Positions 62,930 through 64,000 of a DNA stretch of 64,000 bases are shown here, in pieces. The position numbers and the translations under genes are program-made. The stretch's first letter is position 1. Each line of letters begins with the position of its first letter. This DNA comes from Paenibacillus sp. PvR098 (GTDB lineage Bacteria > Bacillota > Bacilli > Paenibacillales > NBRC-103111). The stretch covers positions 310,001 to 374,000 of the forward strand of contig NZ_JAFIBU010000001.1 in the NCBI RefSeq assembly GCF_017833255.1, read 5' to 3'. The notes below the pieces were generated by a model, which saw only the letters and a list, made by a program, of their open reading frames with translations, was not told the origin of the DNA and searched no databases.

Positions 62930-63316
62930 ATGACAGCAGTATACATAGGTCTGGCGGGAATGGCGGGAGCCTTATCGCGCTATGGCATATCTCTTGCCCT
63001 AAACAACGGGGTTAGCTCCTATCTTCCCTGGGGGACGCTGCTGTGCAATCTTGCCGGCTGCCTGCTGTTAGGGAAATTGGCTTACTCGGAGTGGCTTGCC
63101 CGTTATCCAAAGGCAAGGGCTGCCGTAACGACGGGATTTATCGGTTCGTTCACGACATTTTCAACCTTAAGCTGGGAGTTCTTTGAATTGCTGGAGCATC
63201 GGCTTTATGCCAGTGCCGTACTGTATTTTTTGTTCAGCTTATGGGGTGGGCTGCTGTGCATTCATCTCGGCAAGCGCGCCAATTTTTTGCGTTTGAAAAG
63301 GGGTTCTTCCGAGTGA
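62930..63316 (+). CDS. crcB: Fluoride channel subunit CrcB/FluC (first copy)
   Basis: A 128-residue membrane protein with four helices: GLAGMAGALSRYGISLALNN, GTLLCNLAGCLLLGKLA (Asn in TM2), TGFIGSFTTFSTLSWEF (the TTFST motif with the two Phe that line the pore) and a last helix. It exports fluoride as a dimer. AGGAGGG lies 9 bases before the ATG at 62930. It overlaps the second copy by one base (TGATG), so the two form a coupled pair, which usually means a heterodimer of opposite topology. No fluoride riboswitch was recognised upstream. Confidence 0.93.
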   Translation: MTAVYIGLAGMAGALSRYGISLALNNGVSSYLPWGTLLCNLAGCLLLGKLAYSEWLARYPKARAAVTTGFIGSFTTFSTLSWEFFELLEHRLYASAVLYFLFSLWGGLLCIHLGKRANFLRLKRGSSE

Positions 63317-63675
63317 TGTCGAATACATTATTGAACATGCTTTTGGTGGGAGCAGGAGGCTTTGCGGGAGCGGTCAGCCGATATTGGATGAGCGGCCGGA
63401 TTGCCCAGCGCTTTCCCGGGTTGATTCCTTACGGTACGCTTTCGGTCAATGTTCTCGGCTCCTTTATGCTTGGATGGTTTTTAGGTCATGGAGCGGATGC
63501 CTGGATGACCGCGCTGTTCGGAAGTGGATTTATGGGCGCGTTCACGACATTTTCTACCTTTAAATTGGAGTCTGAGGGGCTACTGTCGCAAGGCCGTAAA
63601 CGTTCAGCTTGGTTATATATGGGGCTCACTTATACAATGGGCTTTGCTTTTCTATATTTAGGATATGCTATATAA
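63316..63675 (+). CDS. crcB: Fluoride channel subunit CrcB/FluC (second copy)
   Basis: A 119-residue homologue of the preceding gene: GAGGFAGAVSRYWMSG, GTLSVNVLGSFMLGWFLG and GSGFMGAFTTFSTFKLES. Start at the ATG overlapping the first gene stop; a GTG one codon upstream is also possible. Charge distribution at the ends differs from the first copy (KRG-rich end there, RKR before the last helix here), in line with antiparallel assembly. aroA follows after 15 bases. Confidence 0.93.
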   Translation: MSNTLLNMLLVGAGGFAGAVSRYWMSGRIAQRFPGLIPYGTLSVNVLGSFMLGWFLGHGADAWMTALFGSGFMGAFTTFSTFKLESEGLLSQGRKRSAWLYMGLTYTMGFAFLYLGYAI

Positions 63676-63690
63676 GGAGAGATACATACG

Positions 63691-64000
63691 ATGAAAGCCA
63701 TTGTTAAACCTACGCCGCGCTTGGAAGGAACCATTAATGCATTGTCATCCAAAAACTATACGACTCGTTATCTGTTGATTGGAGCATTGGCGGATGGAAC
63801 CAGTACGGTATATTACCCGGCTCACAGCGAAGACAGCGATGCTATGCGCCGCTGCATCCGGGATTTGGGCGCGGTCATTGAAGAGGACGAAGAGAAAATG
63901 ACGATTCGCGGCTTCGGCCGTAATCCTAAACATGTGAAAGAATTGAATGTGGGCAATGCGGGGGCTGTTTTGCGTTTTCTGATGTCTGTTGCTGCGTTTT
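63691..64000 (+). CDS. aroA: EPSP synthase, 5' part (cut by window end)
   Basis: First 103 codons of a 3-phosphoshikimate 1-carboxyvinyltransferase. LSSKNYTTRYLLIGALADGTS aligns with the PGxKSxSxR region (Lys kept, the following Ser changed to Asn), and NVGNAGAVLRFLM aligns with the LGNAGTAMRPL loop. It adds enolpyruvate from PEP to shikimate 3-phosphate, following AroK. AAGGAGAG precedes the ATG. Compared with E. coli AroA, Thr97 is Ala and Pro101 is Phe in the PEP loop. Confidence 0.85.
   Translation, partial: MKAIVKPTPRLEGTINALSSKNYTTRYLLIGALADGTSTVYYPAHSEDSDAMRRCIRDLGAVIEEDEEKMTIRGFGRNPKHVKELNVGNAGAVLRFLMSVAAF

Overview
The window reads as a chromosomal segment of an endospore-forming, monoderm Firmicute of Paenibacillus type. 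The grounds are a gerP spore-permeability operon, CwlJ-like and CotD-like spore genes, several Firmicute small families (DUF1054, DUF1292, DUF1811, DUF2905), Shine-Dalgarno sites close to AGGAGG, frequent TTG/GTG starts and roughly 50% GC. Family assignments come from recognising protein motifs by eye; no database search was run.

Layout. 0-15.7 kb holds two export loci in the same orientation: a lipoprotein adaptor + FtsX-type ABC permease + ABC ATPase with an AbrB-like tail + solute-binding lipoprotein + large secreted protein, then a GbsR/MarR-type regulator with a palindromic operator + RND pump + lipoprotein adaptor + a second secreted protein of the same kind. 15.7-18.4 kb has housekeeping genes; 18.4-18.8 kb a tRNA cluster (fMet, CAU-Ile2 or Met, Leu). 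18.9-21.5 kb is the gerP region, with a GerPF-like gene and an inverted Hsp20 gene upstream of gerPABCDE. 21.5-23.8 kb is a run of small genes. 23.9-28.8 kb, just after tRNA-Val, is AT-rich and gene-poor, with micro-genes, unattached terminators, a 21-residue hydrophobic peptide gene and a broken ATP-dependent DNA ligase. 28.9-36 kb carries a secreted nuclease, cwlJ-like and cotD-like genes, bluB, a PilZ protein, a PAP2-like protein and a GGDEF-histidine kinase fusion. 36-41.3 kb is an arginine/ornithine/proline degradation cluster (rocD, rocF, putB divergent from rocA). 41.3-50.3 kb is mixed housekeeping, including speA and an MFS pump. 50.4-53.2 kb is an SsuABC-like importer. 55.3-61.5 kb is a sugar-acid operon (LacI, LarA-like, gluconate kinase, SDR, 6-phosphogluconate dehydrogenase). 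The window ends in aroK, a rhodanese, a crcB pair and the start of aroA.

How genes work together. The sugar-acid operon can be read as one route: fructuronate to mannonate (SDR), mannonate to gluconate (LarA-type nickel 2-epimerase), gluconate to 6-phosphogluconate (kinase), then to ribulose 5-phosphate. This would join hexuronate catabolism to the pentose phosphate pathway without the KDG branch, and is the strongest candidate here for a little-described system. The second candidate is the pair of export loci with shared secreted modules. The roc/put cluster converts arginine, ornithine and proline to glutamate, while SpeA, about 6 kb from the cluster, would send arginine to agmatine instead.
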